20,571 nucleotides of DNA from SIG440 sp045587485. Lineage in GTDB: Bacteria; Bacillota; Clostridia; Monoglobales; Monoglobaceae. Below are positions 1 through 6,747 of the stretch, one piece after another. The stretch lies in the NCBI GenBank assembly GCA_045587485.1, contig JAZNCI010000032.1, positions 1-20,571 on the forward strand, written 5' to 3'. Numbering within the stretch: the first letter of the stretch is position 1; each line of letters begins with the position of its first letter. Under the pieces are notes generated by a model. The model was not told the origin of the DNA and ran no database searches. It was given only the letters and a program-made list of their open reading frames with translations. The position numbers were made by a program, and so were the translations under genes.

Positions 1-320
1 GTGATGCCCCTGCCACCGTAGTTTTCAAATGCAATGTTCGTTGTGCAAAAACAACGTTCTTTCATCTGATACCATATATGAGCAATTCGTGTATTGCTTT
101 TTCCGTGTGTAATCATCTTGTTCTTGAAATATTCCGAACGCAAGCAACCACAGCTTTGGCTTTCTCCTTTTCGTAACGAAATGCCACGAACAACGACATC
201 ATTGCCACAATCGCATTTACAAAGCCACACCGCATTTGTGCACCCCTGCTTTGCAGGCATTTTTTTAATAACTGTCAGCCTTCCAAATCGTTGACCTGTT
301 AAAACAATCAATTTTGACAT
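1..320 (-). CDS. Phage Cys-rich protein of the 'GQRFGRLTVI' type (HNH/AP2-associated family), C-terminus cut by window edge
   Basis: Reading the minus strand from the ATG at 318-320 gives an open frame that leaves the window at position 1 (106 complete codons). It starts MSKLIVLTGQRFGRLTVIKK and continues with a cysteine cluster (WLCKCDCGN, then SCGCL), then THGKS, IWYQMKERC and ENYGGRGI. This pattern is common in Firmicutes phage proteins usually annotated as HNH-endonuclease or AP2-domain proteins; the defining C-terminal domain would lie outside the window. The cysteines suggest a bound zinc ion (inference). An AAGGGAG ribosome site precedes the ATG, and the upstream DUF1064 gene ends 4 bases away, so it is part of the early operon. 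DNA binding or nicking is only inferred from the family. Confidence 0.7.
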   Translation of the reverse strand, partial: MSKLIVLTGQRFGRLTVIKKMPAKQGCTNAVWLCKCDCGNDVVVRGISLRKGESQSCGCLRSEYFKNKMITHGKSNTRIAHIWYQMKERCFCTTNIAFENYGGRGI

Positions 321-324
321 AATT

Positions 325-690
325 TTATGTCTCCCTTATCCTTATTCCGTGAAAATATAAAAGCATCTTTTTCTTGATCTTATAGTCCTTTGTCTTGAAG
401 CCCTTTGTATCTTCGACAACCTTTTCACCGTTTTCGTAATAAACAAAATCGGCTATATATGAGCATTTACGCTCGATGCATTTGCGCTTGCCGTTGACCT
501 CAGAGAATTGCGCCGGGATAAGCTCAAATTCTACTTGCCTATCAAGCTTTTGGATTGCTCCTGCTCTTTCAAGCAGAAGCAATTCCTGATGCCTTCGGGC
601 TTCTTTTGCGCTATCGTAAACGATGCCGTTTATCTCGATTTTCTTGTTACCGTATTTATTGCGGTAACTCTTGTAAGGTGCTTTGTACAT
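325..690 (-). CDS. DUF1064 family phage protein, PD-(D/E)XK nuclease-like
   Basis: A 121-residue protein with the DUF1064 pattern: KYGNKKIEINGIVYDSAKEA near the N-terminus, then HQELLLLERAGAI, FELIPAQ, CSYIADFVYYENGEKVVEDTKG and a basic end with KMLLYFHGIRIRET. The Asp of IADF followed by the EDTKG element resembles a PD-(D/E)XK nuclease core. That fits the idea that DUF1064 proteins are phage resolvases or nucleases, but activity cannot be shown from sequence. A GTG three codons upstream (699) is in frame. The ATG at 690 is preferred because AAAGGCGG lies at good spacing before it. The gene follows the methyltransferase after 14 bases, with its ribosome site just past that gene's stop, so the two are probably translationally linked. 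Confidence 0.85.
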   Translation of the reverse strand: MYKAPYKSYRNKYGNKKIEINGIVYDSAKEARRHQELLLLERAGAIQKLDRQVEFELIPAQFSEVNGKRKCIERKCSYIADFVYYENGEKVVEDTKGFKTKDYKIKKKMLLYFHGIRIRET

Positions 691-704
691 CAAGTTCACC
701 GCCT

Positions 705-1487
705 TTATAGCAAGCTGATTTGTTCATCTTCTTTGAGCATTTCATTCACGGCTCTGTTATAGAATTCTTTTGAAATCTCAAAGCCGTATGAATTACGCTT
801 CAAATCCCTGCAAGCCCTCAAAGTGATTCCGCTTCCGGCACACGGATCGATGACAACATCGCCTTCATCGGTGAATATTTCAATCAGGCGTTTTAATACC
901 GCCTGCGGCTTTTGTGTCGGATGAATTTTCGGAACGTCCTTTCCGTCACGTTTCCACTCCATCCAATCAAAAATCATTTTTCCGTTGTTTCTGAATTTCG
1001 GAAGCTTGTCACGATAAAGAATAAGGGCGTGTTCAGTAGCTCCGACAACTCGCATATTTGCCTTTAAGACCTGGGCGGAATAATTCTTGCAAAACGTTAA
1101 ATGTATGTAGTTTTTGAATCCGTGTTTCTCAGCGTACTTGATAACCATTTCAAGTTGTTGAAAGGCGCAGAAAACAATCATACAAGGCGCATCGCTTGAT
1201 TTCCCTCTGCCGTTGCTCTTTTTCGGCTCTTTCTTTAAAAGCCTATTGCAGAAGTGAAAGTATTCCGCAATGTTGAAATTGAAATCCGAGTTGAAAGCGG
1301 CTTTCTTTGCAAATTTGCTTTCGCCGTTCTTGTTATCGCCGCCCTTGTACCACATCGGATTACTTCCATAGAAATTTGTACCGATGTTATAGGGGATATC
1401 AGCAATTACAAGCTGAGCCTTCGGGATGCCGTAACGCTTGTAATTTTGGAAATTATCGTTTATAAGTTCGCATTTTATCTTTTTCAT
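705..1487 (-). CDS. Phage DNA N-methyltransferase (N6-adenine or N4-cytosine)
   Basis: The 260-residue protein has the amino-methyltransferase motifs in beta-class order. Catalytic motif IV is DIPY (residues 30-33, a variant of DPPY). Later come HPTQKP (189-194) and the SAM-binding motif DPCAGSG (214-220), followed by GFEI (235-238). Such enzymes transfer methyl groups from SAM to an exocyclic amino group of adenine or cytosine in DNA. The target-recognition part is probably the lysine-rich stretch between residues 45 and 190. No restriction enzyme lies next to it, so it is best read as an orphan phage methyltransferase, either anti-restriction or regulatory. The ATG follows AGAGGT at good spacing. 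Sequence alone does not decide adenine versus cytosine. Confidence 0.9.
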   Translation of the reverse strand: MKKIKCELINDNFQNYKRYGIPKAQLVIADIPYNIGTNFYGSNPMWYKGGDNKNGESKFAKKAAFNSDFNFNIAEYFHFCNRLLKKEPKKSNGRGKSSDAPCMIVFCAFQQLEMVIKYAEKHGFKNYIHLTFCKNYSAQVLKANMRVVGATEHALILYRDKLPKFRNNGKMIFDWMEWKRDGKDVPKIHPTQKPQAVLKRLIEIFTDEGDVVIDPCAGSGITLRACRDLKRNSYGFEISKEFYNRAVNEMLKEDEQISLL

Positions 1488-1512
1488 TTTGTACCTCTTT
1501 TTTTACCACAGA

Positions 1513-1908
1513 TCAGAACGGCGATTCTTCATCGCCGATTGCTTCTTCAAAGTCGCTCAAATCGCCGATATCTGCGTTTGATGTTGCCTGTTTTGCTTCG
1601 CCTGTGAATGATGCACTTTCAACCCATACATCCGTTGTGAAGTGTTTATGACCGTCTTTTTCATAGCTGCCTGTTTTTAGATTTCCTTCAATGGCTATCA
1701 TTCTGCCCTTGCCGAAAAACTTGCTGATAAATTCAGCCTTTTTCCCGAACGCAACGCAATTTATAAAATCTGTCTGCTTTTCGCCGCCCTGCTTTGCTGG
1801 CATTCTCTCAACGGCAACTGAGAACGATAAAACAGCCGTTCCGCCCTGTGTCTGTCGGATTTCAAGTTCCCTTGAAATTCTGCCCATCAAAATTACTTTA
1901 TTCAGCAA
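1513..1908 (-). CDS. ssb: Single-stranded DNA-binding protein (SSB)
   Basis: The 131-residue protein has the SSB OB fold over about residues 1-105 (MLNKVILMGRISRELEIRQT, FSVAVER, FINCVAFGKKAE, IAIEGNLKTGSYEKDG) and a flexible acidic tail ending DEESPF, the tip that recruits partner proteins in bacterial SSBs. It coats single-stranded DNA during phage replication and recombination. Its place right after recT fits a recombination module. The start is a TTG (1906-1908): it gives the family-typical MLNKV beginning, the other frames are closed, and AAAGGA lies 11 bases upstream. It follows recT by 17 bases. Confidence 0.95.
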   Translation of the reverse strand: MLNKVILMGRISRELEIRQTQGGTAVLSFSVAVERMPAKQGGEKQTDFINCVAFGKKAEFISKFFGKGRMIAIEGNLKTGSYEKDGHKHFTTDVWVESASFTGEAKQATSNADIGDLSDFEEAIGDEESPF

Positions 1909-1925
1909 TGCCGTCCACGTCCTTT

Positions 1926-2885
1926 CTACTTATCGCCGAACAATGCGGCACTTGCATCATTTTCTGAATTTTCCGTCTTTTCAGACTGTGGAGATTCGGA
2001 AACGTCAGCAATGATTTCGGCTTCGATTATATCGTCATCCTGTTCGCCGAAATGTCTATCGCCTGAATCATCCGTGAATGTCATATCGCTTTCAAATGCC
2101 TTCTGCATTTCAATCGACATAATGCCCCATTTGCTTATGAGCTGGCGAAGCATAGTCTTGTATGCCATTCCGTCAAAGTTCTTGTACCAAAATGACGAAT
2201 ACATCCACGCATCCTTTGTGTCATAGTTTCCGGCTTCAAAGTCGGCAAATGATACCTTTGTTTTCTCGCCGTACTGTGTTTTGATTTTTGTTTCGTCCTT
2301 AGAAAATGCAGGGCTGAATTTGTCAGCATGGGAAAGCATCTGCTTCTTGCTCCAGTAGATAGCCTTTCGGAAGCCGTTTACAAGCTCAAACATTGCGTAA
2401 TAGCCGATTGTTTCAAGCTCTTCACGCTCGTCCCACTTGTCAATCATAAGATTGATTTTGATTTCCTCGTTAAGCGGATCGAAGTATTCAAGCTCGCCCT
2501 TCTTTATAGCGATGACGTTAAGCTTCTTATACTGTCCCGAACGAATAGCAAGCTGAATATAGCCCTTATATCCAAGCTGGAACTGTGCGACTTTTCCCTT
2601 GTTCTTATCGTTGAAAGGCACAAGGTAATAATGCCCAAGCTGTGGGGAAGGGGAAAGCTTCAGAGTTTCGCCCAGCAGAGCCGCCGAAAGAATTGACTGA
2701 TTTGTACATTCTTTCAATGCTTCGTTTGTGCTTACGGCTGATATAACGCTTGTTATAAAGCTCTGTTTGTTGATTTCGCCGATAGCCTGTCCGATGCTTG
2801 ATAATATCTTTTCGCTGTTAAGATAAGATGCGATGCTTCTCTTTGTTGTCATTGTTTTTGTCATTAAAGAATTGTTTACAGCCAT
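1926..2885 (-). CDS. recT: RecT-family single-strand annealing protein
   Basis: A 319-residue RecT protein. Recognisable features are the N-terminal helix region (SYLNSEKILSSIGQAIG), the conserved ECTNQSILSAALLGETLKL element, the LGHYYLVPF stretch and the QLGYKGYIQLAIRSGQYK motif. The tail is acidic and low-complexity (EQDDDIIEAEIIADVSE and beyond). RecT proteins anneal complementary strands and load onto DNA resected by a partner exonuclease, here most likely YqaJ encoded about 2.4 kb upstream in the same operon. SSB follows immediately. The ATG is preceded by GAGGA at 8-base spacing, just after the stop of the small gene at 2889. Confidence 0.95.
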   Translation of the reverse strand: MAVNNSLMTKTMTTKRSIASYLNSEKILSSIGQAIGEINKQSFITSVISAVSTNEALKECTNQSILSAALLGETLKLSPSPQLGHYYLVPFNDKNKGKVAQFQLGYKGYIQLAIRSGQYKKLNVIAIKKGELEYFDPLNEEIKINLMIDKWDEREELETIGYYAMFELVNGFRKAIYWSKKQMLSHADKFSPAFSKDETKIKTQYGEKTKVSFADFEAGNYDTKDAWMYSSFWYKNFDGMAYKTMLRQLISKWGIMSIEMQKAFESDMTFTDDSGDRHFGEQDDDIIEAEIIADVSESPQSEKTENSENDASAALFGDK

Positions 2886-2888
2886 TTT

Positions 2889-3062
2889 TTATTCCTCGCT
2901 TTCTGTTGTTTCTGCTGTTGCCTTGCTTATGCCTGCAAGTGTTTCGATTGTTGATATTGTCGGGTATTCCTCGTTTTCAAGGTAGTCCTTGATAGTATTA
3001 AGCCTTTCAGAATCACGAATAAGCTTGTCATATTCTCTTGTTGTGATTGATACAAATAACAT
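2889..3062 (-). CDS. Small hypothetical phage protein (57 aa)
   Basis: A short reading frame between the Cys-rich protein and recT. From the preferred ATG at 3062 it reads MLFVSITTREYDKLIRDSER and ends in an acidic ETTESEE tail. Two other in-frame ATGs lie at 3068 and 3080. AAAGGAAG overlaps the 3080 start and sits 1 base from 3068 but 7 bases from 3062, so 3062 is the best start. The RDSERLNTIKDYLEN part looks helical, and the short beta-like start MLFVSITTREYDKLI is frequent in small phage early proteins. No function is recognised. It is in the operon: its stop lies 3 bases before the recT ATG. Confidence 0.65.
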   Translation of the reverse strand: MLFVSITTREYDKLIRDSERLNTIKDYLENEEYPTISTIETLAGISKATAETTESEE

Positions 3063-3079
3063 TTTCATACTTCCTTTCA

Positions 3080-3277
3080 TTACTTTTTACCGTTCCAGTA
3101 TTTCCGAATGCGTTCCTTACGCTCCACAATGTGACCGATTACAGCCGATTCGGCTTCGCATTGTTTCTTCTTTTTCTCGTATTTGTTAGTCCTTTTCTTT
3201 TCGTATTCAGCCCATTCAGGGCAATCAACGGCGCACGCCTGATGCCGTTTCTCGCATTTATAACACGGATTACTCAT
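3080..3277 (-). CDS. Small Cys-rich, putative zinc-binding phage protein (65 aa)
   Basis: The protein begins MSNPCYKCEKRHQACAVDCP with cysteines at residues 5, 8, 15 and 19, enough for one zinc site, followed by WAEYEKKR and a long lysine-rich helix (KYEKKKKQCEAESAVI...). Proteins with a C-x2-C-x6-C-x3-C head and charged helix are common in Firmicutes phage early regions and have no assigned function. Its ATG overlaps the stop of the upstream 56-aa gene (ATGA at 3274-3277), so the two are translationally coupled. A possible nucleic-acid-binding role is inference from composition. Confidence 0.75.
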   Translation of the reverse strand: MSNPCYKCEKRHQACAVDCPEWAEYEKKRTNKYEKKKKQCEAESAVIGHIVERKERIRKYWNGKK

Positions 3278-3444
3278 TCCGCTTTTCCATCTGCTTTCTC
3301 TGTGTCCCTCAGCCTGCTGATTGCTAACTTAATAATCATCAAGTCGCAAGTCTGTACTTTGTACTTGCACATCGGACAATCCCTGCAATTTCCTTTCTCA
3401 ACAAAACAGCATTCAAGAGCCTTTGCCAATTCAGTATTTGTCAT
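3274..3444 (-). CDS. Small Cys-rich phage protein (56 aa)
   Basis: Read directly from the minus strand: ATG at 3442-3444, stop TGA at 3274-3276. The product starts MTNTELAKALECCFVEKGNC and continues RDCPMCKYKVQTCDLMIIKL, with cysteines at residues 12, 13, 20, 23, 26 and 33, then a helical end RLRDTEKADGKAE. This fits a frequent small phage protein type (helix, CC, C-x2-C-x2-C, C). The ribosome site GGGCGGTGA lies 4-6 bases before the ATG, right after the DUF1351 stop, and the stop overlaps the next gene's start (ATGA). Both junctions and the family resemblance support a real gene despite its length. A zinc site is likely; function is unknown. Confidence 0.8.
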   Translation of the reverse strand: MTNTELAKALECCFVEKGNCRDCPMCKYKVQTCDLMIIKLAISRLRDTEKADGKAE

Positions 3445-3459
3445 TTACTCACCGCCCTT

Positions 3460-4245
3460 TCAAATTGCTTCAAACTCGATATTGTTGCTGTCAAAGAACT
3501 GTTTCAAAGCCTTTGCTTCCTCATAGCTCAGAAACGCCCTGAAACCTATCCATTGACGAGCCGCATCGGGTGTGCTTGCCTTTCCCGGCTGTACTGTTTC
3601 AACGGTATTTGTTTCCTTGATATATTCGGCTTTTCTCTTTGCTATTTCAGACAGCCTGTGCCCCTCAGAAATAGCCTTGTTGATGTCAAGCGTGTCCTTG
3701 TATACCTCTATCGCTTCAAAGGCGAAATCGGGCATTTGTTCAAGTGTTGCAAAGTCCTTTTCAATCTGCTCGATTCTTGATTCGATTTCCTTTTTCACGG
3801 TTTCAAGGCTGACAGTAGCATTCAACCACTTTTCATTGAAAATCTGTTCAATTTTCAGCCAGCTAAAAGGATTTGCACCGATGAAAAAGCTGTCAATCGC
3901 AACTCGCTTTTCAATTCTCTTTTCTTCTTCATAGCCCTTTATCTGCTTGTCAATTAGCTGGATAGGCTCGTTTACAATGCCGATGACCTCTTTCATTTGC
4001 TTTTCAAAAGCTTCGTAAGGTGTAAGGCATTGCTTCTTGATTTCCTTTCGCTTTGTTTCCAAAGCCTGCACAAACTTATTCAGCTTTGCCCTGTCGGCTT
4101 TTGCATCTCTGATCTGTGCATCCGTATAAACAAGTGTCTGATAGTGCTTGACCTTTTCGGCAAGCTCTTTTTTGATAGCTTCGTGATTCCATTCAATGGA
4201 CTTTACAAAGCCGTCATCGCTGGGGGAATAGATTTCAAGTTTCAT
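3460..4245 (-). CDS. DUF1351 family phage protein, coiled-coil, recombination-module associated
   Basis: From the ATG at 4245 the 261-residue protein reads MKLEIYSPSDDGFVKSIEWN, then a long charged helical region (roughly residues 25-105, including AKADRAKLNKFVQALETKRKE), a middle segment with a second helical stretch, and a C-terminal domain with WIGFRAFLSYEEAKALKQFF. This matches DUF1351, typically encoded between phage exonuclease and RecT genes; its molecular role is not known to me. The frame is open to 4293, but the ATG at 4245 has AAAGGACG at good spacing, and the longer version would run 59 bases into the methyltransferase gene. With the chosen start the overlap is 11 bases. Confidence 0.85.
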   Translation of the reverse strand: MKLEIYSPSDDGFVKSIEWNHEAIKKELAEKVKHYQTLVYTDAQIRDAKADRAKLNKFVQALETKRKEIKKQCLTPYEAFEKQMKEVIGIVNEPIQLIDKQIKGYEEEKRIEKRVAIDSFFIGANPFSWLKIEQIFNEKWLNATVSLETVKKEIESRIEQIEKDFATLEQMPDFAFEAIEVYKDTLDINKAISEGHRLSEIAKRKAEYIKETNTVETVQPGKASTPDAARQWIGFRAFLSYEEAKALKQFFDSNNIEFEAI

Positions 4246-5224
4246 TTTTTTTCGTCCTTTCGTTTTTAAATATATTTGTGAAGATGTGAACAATCACATC
4301 GACAGTCCAACCATTACCGATGCATTTATACCGCTGTGTCGGACTTATGCCCATCGTATAATTGTCAGGCAAGGTCTGAAGCCTTTCACATTCAAGGGGT
4401 GTAACTTTTCTGATGCACTTTTTGAATGACTCAAGCGTGAATTCCTTTGCCTGCCCTTCAATAATAAGGCTGGGAATATGTCCGCCGCCTTGCCCTGCTC
4501 GGATTGTCACAGACTTTCCAAGATGCACCCTCGGTTTTTTCTCTTTAAAGCCGCCATAAATGTTTGAAAGTTCAATAGCAAGAAAAACCATTTGACCTTG
4601 ACTCTTTTTGAAATATTCCCGATGCGTTGTTCGCCCGATTGATGCAATAATTGCGTGGGCTTTTTCCCTATTTACAAGGGCATCAGGCTCAACAATATCT
4701 TCAAGAAATATTTTTTTGTCAGTTATTGGCTGAAGTTCAACTTTTTCATACGTTCCATCGCACTTTCTTTTTCCCACCCAGTAAAGCCGCTTTCTCTGCT
4801 GAGCTGAAACGAGTTGACTATCAATCAGAATCGGTTTAAAGCCTAAATGCTCCGAAATAACATCAATATATTGTTTTTTCATCGGCGTGTTTTCAAAAAC
4901 GAAATATTCAGGCTGTGCTTCGTTTAAAGCTCTGACAAATTCAAAAAACAACTTACTTCGGGGATCATTAAAATTCAGCTGCTTTCCGGCAAATGAAAAG
5001 CCCTGACAAGGACTTCCGCCAATCAGCAAATTAAAGCCCTGATATTGTGTGAAATCTGCCGTGGTAACATCTCCGCAATGTTCAATTTGCGGATAATTCT
5101 TTTTTGATATTTTTATAGCATTCGGCTCTATCTCATAAGCAACATATCTTTCAACAGGAATATTCGCCCTTTTAAGTGCTACCATTCCGCAAGATATTCC
5201 ATCAAATAAACTTAATACTTTCAT
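4235..5224 (-). CDS. Phage C5-cytosine DNA methyltransferase
   Basis: The 329-residue enzyme has the C5-methyltransferase motifs in order: motif I LSLFDGISCG (residues 4-13, SAM binding), motif IV GGSPCQGFSFAG with nucleophile Cys73, motif VI FENT (Glu111; ENV in most relatives), motif VIII QQRKRLYWVG (from 142), and C-terminal TPLECERLQTLPDNYT with QRYKCIGNGWTVDVI. The target-recognition region between motifs VIII and IX is short (about residues 155-255), as in small phage enzymes. It would methylate cytosine in phage or host DNA, plausibly against host restriction. No endonuclease partner is visible. AAAGGACAAGCA precedes the ATG, and the gene overlaps DUF1351 by 11 bases. Confidence 0.95.
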   Translation of the reverse strand: MKVLSLFDGISCGMVALKRANIPVERYVAYEIEPNAIKISKKNYPQIEHCGDVTTADFTQYQGFNLLIGGSPCQGFSFAGKQLNFNDPRSKLFFEFVRALNEAQPEYFVFENTPMKKQYIDVISEHLGFKPILIDSQLVSAQQRKRLYWVGKRKCDGTYEKVELQPITDKKIFLEDIVEPDALVNREKAHAIIASIGRTTHREYFKKSQGQMVFLAIELSNIYGGFKEKKPRVHLGKSVTIRAGQGGGHIPSLIIEGQAKEFTLESFKKCIRKVTPLECERLQTLPDNYTMGISPTQRYKCIGNGWTVDVIVHIFTNIFKNERTKKNET

Positions 5225-5236
5225 TGCTTGTCCTTT

Positions 5237-5881
5237 CTATATATTCGGTAACAACAAAGGCGGTTTCTTGCCTGTCAAAACGTATTTGTTCCAAAATCCC
5301 GCACCCTGTTCCATCAAGAAATCAATGTCTTGCTTGACCTCTGAACGCTCAATCTTGTAATGCCTTGTCTGAAGGTATGGGATGCCGTTGAAAACGGTCT
5401 TTAACTGAGCTTTGAGAATTGCAAAATCAGCTTCCAGCACCGCCATATAAAACAGGCATTGACAATAGTAATTATCGGGGATTTGCTGATTCCATTTTTC
5501 CTTTTGCATACTCTGAAGGATTTCGGTTGTTTTTATCTCCAAAATGCCTTTTCTTCCGTCCTCATCGGTCAGCCAGCCATCAAGGCTTGCCAGCGCCCAC
5601 GGATATTTGTCATTTCTGAAGCTGTTATTCTCAACGTAATCAACAGAATATTCAGGAAAATCCAAGCGGAACAGCCCCCGAAGGTGCATTTCTGCTTGCG
5701 TGCCGTATTGAATATAGGGCTTGTCCGAAATATCGTCAGGCTCTTTCTTGCCTGTTTTCAGTTCCCACAAATCCGTATTTGTCATATATGGATTTAAGCC
5801 CACAACAGCGGATATTTCCGAGCCGCCGATGCCGTTCTTTCTGTTTTCAAGCCAATCATAACGGCTTTTCAAGACTTTCAT
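5237..5881 (-). CDS. YqaJ-like phage recombination exonuclease
   Basis: A 214-residue YqaJ-type nuclease (PD-(D/E)XK fold, lambda-exonuclease-like). Visible elements are RKNGIGGSEISAVVGLNPY (residues 14-32), YGTQAEMHLR (59-68), catalytic ALASLDGW with Asp101 and ILEIKTTE with Glu115 and Lys117, then YYCQCLFYMAVLEAD. Such enzymes resect double-stranded ends to make the single strands used by RecT, which is in the same operon. The frame is open to a TTG at 5926. The ATG at 5881 is preferred because MKVLKSRYDWLENR is the normal family beginning and it lies one base after the upstream stop, suggesting coupled translation. Its own ribosome site is weak. Confidence 0.92.
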   Translation of the reverse strand: MKVLKSRYDWLENRKNGIGGSEISAVVGLNPYMTNTDLWELKTGKKEPDDISDKPYIQYGTQAEMHLRGLFRLDFPEYSVDYVENNSFRNDKYPWALASLDGWLTDEDGRKGILEIKTTEILQSMQKEKWNQQIPDNYYCQCLFYMAVLEADFAILKAQLKTVFNGIPYLQTRHYKIERSEVKQDIDFLMEQGAGFWNKYVLTGKKPPLLLPNI

Positions 5882-5882
5882 T

Positions 5883-6083
5883 TCAATCAATGTAATCTTC
5901 AACCGCCTTTCTGTGATTGCTGTCAAGGCACTCAGGGCAAATCAAACAGTCGTTAATCTCAAAGCAATCATCGCCCTGAATGTGTTCACCGCATTCATAG
6001 CAAATCGGGCGTTTTGCTTCCTTCCTGTCTTGTTCGTCCATATAGGATGAAACAAAATCGTTATAATCCGGAATGCGTTCCAT
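5883..6083 (-). CDS. Small zinc-ribbon-like phage protein (66 aa)
   Basis: The protein begins MERIPDYNDFVSSYMDEQDR, then has cysteine pairs CYEC (28, 31) and CPEC (49, 52) with extra cysteines at 40 and 46 in DDCFEINDCLICPEC, and ends AVEDYID. The paired C-x2-C knuckles form a classic zinc ribbon, a family met often in the early operons of clostridial phages. The ATG has AAAGGAGA 9-10 bases upstream. The gene overlaps the end of the upstream membrane-protein gene by 23 bases, and its stop is one base from the yqaJ ATG. Function unknown; a nucleic-acid or protein adaptor role is possible. Confidence 0.8.
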   Translation of the reverse strand: MERIPDYNDFVSSYMDEQDRKEAKRPICYECGEHIQGDDCFEINDCLICPECLDSNHRKAVEDYID

Positions 6084-6246
6084 CTTGTAATCTCTCCTTT
6101 TCTTCGCCTGCGATAATTGCCTTGATGTTGATATAGCACCAAATCAAAAACCAACCTAAACAAGCGATGTATTGCTGACTAAATGCAAAATCAGCGAGGA
6201 TCAGAAAAGCCGCTATGCTTAAAAAAACAAGTACGTATAATTTCAT
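6061..6246 (-). CDS. Small membrane protein (61 aa, two transmembrane helices)
   Basis: The reading frame begins MKLYVLVFLSIAAFLILADF and continues QQYIACLGWFLIWCYINIKA before a charged, soluble end (GEEKERLQDGTHSGL). This gives two hydrophobic helices with a tight turn between them. The ATG overlaps the stop of the upstream 52-aa gene (ATGA) and has a strong AAAGGAG at about 9-base spacing. No family is recognised. Being in the early operon rather than next to the lysin, it is unlikely to be the holin; membrane early proteins can serve superinfection exclusion or host takeover, but that is only a guess. Confidence 0.65.
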   Translation of the reverse strand: MKLYVLVFLSIAAFLILADFAFSQQYIACLGWFLIWCYINIKAIIAGEEKERLQDGTHSGL

Positions 6247-6401
6247 TTTTCGTTTGCTCCTTTCAGCAGCCTTTCCGCCGCTTTGTAAATCTCTTTCATT
6301 CTTTTGTTTCTTTCCTCAGTAGTCAGAACAGGAAAATGCACCCTTGCTTCCATATTCGGAAAATTGAATATTCTGACTTCTCCGTATGTGTCTTTGCTCA
6401 T
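6243..6401 (-). CDS. Small conserved phage protein (52 aa), 'ARVHFPxLTxEERNKRM' type
   Basis: Read directly from the minus strand: ATG 6399-6401, stop TGA 6243-6245 overlapping the next ATG. The product starts MSKDTYGEVRIFNFPNMEAR, continues VHFPVLTTEERNKRMKEIYK and ends AAERLLKGANEK. The pattern of a short strand, then (R)VH.P.LT.EER..RM and a helix, recurs in small phage proteins placed just after Cro-like regulators. An in-frame stop lies directly upstream, so this start is forced; AAAGG is 11 bases before it. A longer overlapping frame (6316-6504) has no family resemblance and was rejected. Function unknown. Confidence 0.78.
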   Translation of the reverse strand: MSKDTYGEVRIFNFPNMEARVHFPVLTTEERNKRMKEIYKAAERLLKGANEK

Positions 6402-6454
6402 CCTCCATCACGCCTTTCCCTTGATGGCTCATTCTATTCGGCTGTGGATTGTCC

Positions 6455-6685
6455 TCATTCCGCATCAAGAGAAGCGCCGAAAAGCTTTTCTTCAATGTTT
6501 TCAATCGTCACGCCTTCGGATGCAAGTTGTTTTCCTCGCTTTTCCATATTCCGCAACTGATACATATATTGTCTGCGTTTATACTTGATGCGAATTTCCT
6601 TTTTTGCAAGCTGAACGGCTTCAGAATCAAGCAATCTGTCAATTTCCATTTCAACTTGTTCATCTGTCAGAAAATCTTTTGGCAT
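6455..6685 (-). CDS. Small phage protein (76 aa), helical, function unknown
   Basis: From the ATG at 6685 the protein reads MPKDFLTDEQVEMEIDRLLD, then a basic helical part (LAKKEIRIKYKRRQYMYQLR, NMEKRGKQLASEG) and an acidic end IENIEEKLFGASLDAE. Proteins with a D(F)LTDEQVE.EI.RL head and KYKRRQ.(M/L)Y.LR motif are frequent early phage proteins next to cro-like genes, without known function. The frame is open to a TTG at 6703, but AAAGGAG lies exactly 7 bases before the ATG at 6685, so that is the start. The leader carries operator 1 (6704-6720), which puts this gene and all downstream early genes under possible direct repressor control. Confidence 0.8.
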   Translation of the reverse strand: MPKDFLTDEQVEMEIDRLLDSEAVQLAKKEIRIKYKRRQYMYQLRNMEKRGKQLASEGVTIENIEEKLFGASLDAE

Positions 6686-6703
6686 TTTAAACTCCTTTCT
6701 CAA

Positions 6704-6720
6704 ATTCGCTAAAAGCGAAT
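6704..6720. promoter_or_regulatory. Operator 1 (ATTCGCTAAAAGCGAAT palindrome)
   Basis: The 17 bases ATTCGCTAAAAGCGAAT have perfect 7-bp arms around a central AAA. The same palindrome recurs at 6944-6960, and related sites lie in the divergent promoter region, as expected of binding sites for a phage repressor/Cro pair. This copy lies between the cro-like gene and the next early gene and overlaps a promoter-like -10 element. Confidence 0.8.
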
Positions 6721-6747
6721 ATTACGGTAAAAAAATAATGTTGTCAT
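6719..6747 (-). promoter_or_regulatory. Possible second early promoter, at operator 1
   Basis: On the minus strand ATGACA (6742-6747) and TAATAT (6719-6724) are spaced 17 bases apart, and the -10 overlaps the edge of operator 1. It would transcribe the early operon downstream of the cro-like gene under the same repressor. Match quality is moderate (5/6 and 4/6), so the support is mainly the operator placement. Confidence 0.4.

Noticed and set aside
94..294. 66-codon plus-strand frame at the left edge
   Set aside because: The minus strand here encodes the partial GQRFGRLTVI-type Cys-rich protein with a good ribosome site.
3047..3526. 159-codon plus-strand frame with hydrophobic product
   Set aside because: It is opposite four tightly coupled minus-strand early genes, and its Phe/Ser-rich hydrophobic composition is typical of a shadow frame.
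6316..6504. 62-codon minus-strand frame overlapping the 52-aa phage protein
   Set aside because: It competes with the 6243-6401 frame, which has a recognisable small-phage-protein pattern and ATGA coupling to the next gene.
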